Shown here: positions 4,354 through 5,277 of the stretch, piece by piece | Layout of the letters: each line of letters begins with the position of its first letter | Position numbering within the stretch: the stretch's first letter is position 1 | Origin: Campylobacterales bacterium | GTDB taxonomy: Bacteria > Campylobacterota > Campylobacteria > Campylobacterales > QNZT01 | NCBI GenBank assembly: GCA_027080605.1 | Contig: JALWRO010000178.1 | Location: forward strand, 1-5,277 | DNA length: 5,277 nucleotides | Direction of reading: 5' to 3' | Position numbers and translations under genes: made by a program | The notes under the pieces: generated by a model | What the model was told of the DNA's origin: nothing | The model's database searches: none | Seen by the model: the letters and a program-made list of their open reading frames with translations, nothing else

Positions 4354-5277
4354 ATGAAGCTTTGGTTACGATATTTTTTATATTATAGTTGCTTCATGAT
4401 GTTGTTTGTTGCGGGTTGGATGACTCCTCTTTTTGCCGGTTCCAATCCGTTTCTTGAAAAAAGTGCTTATTTTCTTACCGATAAATCACTGACTTTGAAA
4501 TCTATTGATGCACATAAAACGTTTATTCCTTTTGATGCAAACAATGTCCATCTCAATTTTGGTTTCTCTTCCGCCCATTTATGGATTGATCTAAAACTTT
4601 TCAATCCCTCAGACAAGACGCAGCAGGTGATGCTGGTGCTTGACAATCCACTGCTTGAGACAGCAGATCTCTACTGTGAAGGGCTTTCCGAACAGCATCA
4701 GGGACTGTTGCAACGAGAGTATACGCATACTCTGAATCCTGCGTTCAGACTTGATTTTGCATCGCACCAGCACCTGAAGTGTCTCTTGCATGTGCATAAT
4801 ATCGCAACGACACTTCAGCTCGGTCTCTCAATACAGCCGCTGGAACAGTTCAAGCATCATGAACAGCATCGGGAAGATATCATCCTCTTTTTTCTTGGGA
4901 TGTTGCTTTCACTGGCGATTTTGAGTCTTTTGATGTATCTGTATGCAAGAGACCCCAGTTACCTGCTCTATCTTTTTTATCTGGCGACGCTTGTTTTTCA
5001 GCAGGTGACCTACACCGGGTTTCTACCTTCCTTCGCGCCGCTTTGGTTTAACAAAATCGATGATGCGATAGTTGTGCCGAAAATTGCACTGATGATTGTT
5101 GCGGCGGCTCTCTATGCCAGAGCTTTTTTGCAAACCGCGGTGTGGGAGAGGCTCGACAAAGTGTATCGTTTTTTTATTCGGTTTACACTGTTGCAGATAC
5201 CGTTTGTCGGGACACCACTCTTTTATGTGCCCGAAGTGACGGTAGTGACCGGTCTCTTTTTTGTCATTTTCAATACC
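4354..5277 (+). CDS. 7TMR-DISM signalling receptor, N-terminal sensor part (3'-truncated)
   Basis: The frame is open from the ATG at 4354 to the window end, giving 308 residues. Residues 1-29 are a signal peptide (hydrophobic run ending in TPLFAG). Residues about 35-165 form a beta-rich extracytoplasmic domain of 7TMR-DISMED2 type, marked by 'SAHLWIDLKLFNP' (73-85) and 'VLDNPLLETADLYCEG' (95-110), the usual W-x-x-L-x-x-x-NPS and P-L-x-x-x-x-LY pattern. From about 174 the membrane domain begins, with predicted helices near 175-197, 202-222, 239-258, 270-290 and 294-308. That is about five of the seven expected. These receptors (7TM diverse intracellular signalling) carry a cytoplasmic output such as a histidine kinase or diguanylate cyclase; here the output domain lies past the window. 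The upstream ribosome site is weak (GGA at 4342-4344). An in-frame ATG at 4270 would lie upstream of the candidate promoter and lacks a Shine-Dalgarno, so 4354 is preferred. Confidence 0.88.
   Translation, partial: MKLWLRYFLYYSCFMMLFVAGWMTPLFAGSNPFLEKSAYFLTDKSLTLKSIDAHKTFIPFDANNVHLNFGFSSAHLWIDLKLFNPSDKTQQVMLVLDNPLLETADLYCEGLSEQHQGLLQREYTHTLNPAFRLDFASHQHLKCLLHVHNIATTLQLGLSIQPLEQFKHHEQHREDIILFFLGMLLSLAILSLLMYLYARDPSYLLYLFYLATLVFQQVTYTGFLPSFAPLWFNKIDDAIVVPKIALMIVAAALYARAFLQTAVWERLDKVYRFFIRFTLLQIPFVGTPLFYVPEVTVVTGLFFVIFNT

Noticed and set aside
4609..4797. 62-codon minus-strand open frame within the receptor gene
   Set aside because: It is antisense to the 7TMR-DISM coding sequence, which has clear family motifs in the + frame.
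1..5277. CRISPR array, tRNA/rRNA, insertion sequence or phage genes
   Set aside because: No spaced direct repeats, cloverleaf-like segments, transposase or phage protein patterns were seen on either strand.

Overview
The window looks like chromosomal DNA of a Gram-negative bacterium with moderate-to-low GC. It is most likely a member of the Campylobacterota (Sulfurimonas/Sulfurovum-like). That assignment is an inference from three things: the AT-rich intergenic DNA with TATAAT boxes but no good -35 elements, the 7TMR-DISM receptor, and the general protein style. No phylogenetic marker gene is present.

Positions 1-3328 (+ strand) hold four tightly packed co-directional genes that read as one operon. 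First is the 3' part of a large extracytoplasmic protein with beta-propeller-like repeats and two C-terminal CxxCH motifs. Next come a small exported TlpA/ResA-type thioredoxin, a 70-residue DUF4266-type small lipoprotein ending in GGGCGCN, and a DUF3570-type outer-membrane beta-barrel. The gene junctions are 9 nt apart, a 4-nt ATGA overlap, and a 10-nt overlap. All four products are predicted to leave the cytoplasm: periplasm, periplasm, membrane-anchored and outer membrane. Together they look like an envelope redox or thiol/metal-handling cassette. Its biochemical role is, to my knowledge, not established, and its promoter and first gene(s) lie left of the window.

A perfect 12-bp hairpin at 3333-3360 separates this operon from a convergent minus-strand gene (3366-4199). 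That gene encodes a 277-residue secreted protein of unknown function that seems to contain two related halves.

An AT-rich 154-bp divergent intergenic region (4200-4353) carries candidate promoters for both directions and two small palindromes. To its right, a + strand gene starts at 4354 and runs off the window end. It encodes the sensor half (signal peptide, 7TMR-DISMED2-like domain, start of the seven-helix 7TMR-DISM membrane domain) of a signalling receptor whose output domain is not visible.

No tRNA, rRNA, CRISPR array, insertion sequence or phage gene was seen. The most interesting part is the cytochrome-like protein / thioredoxin / DUF4266 / DUF3570 cassette.
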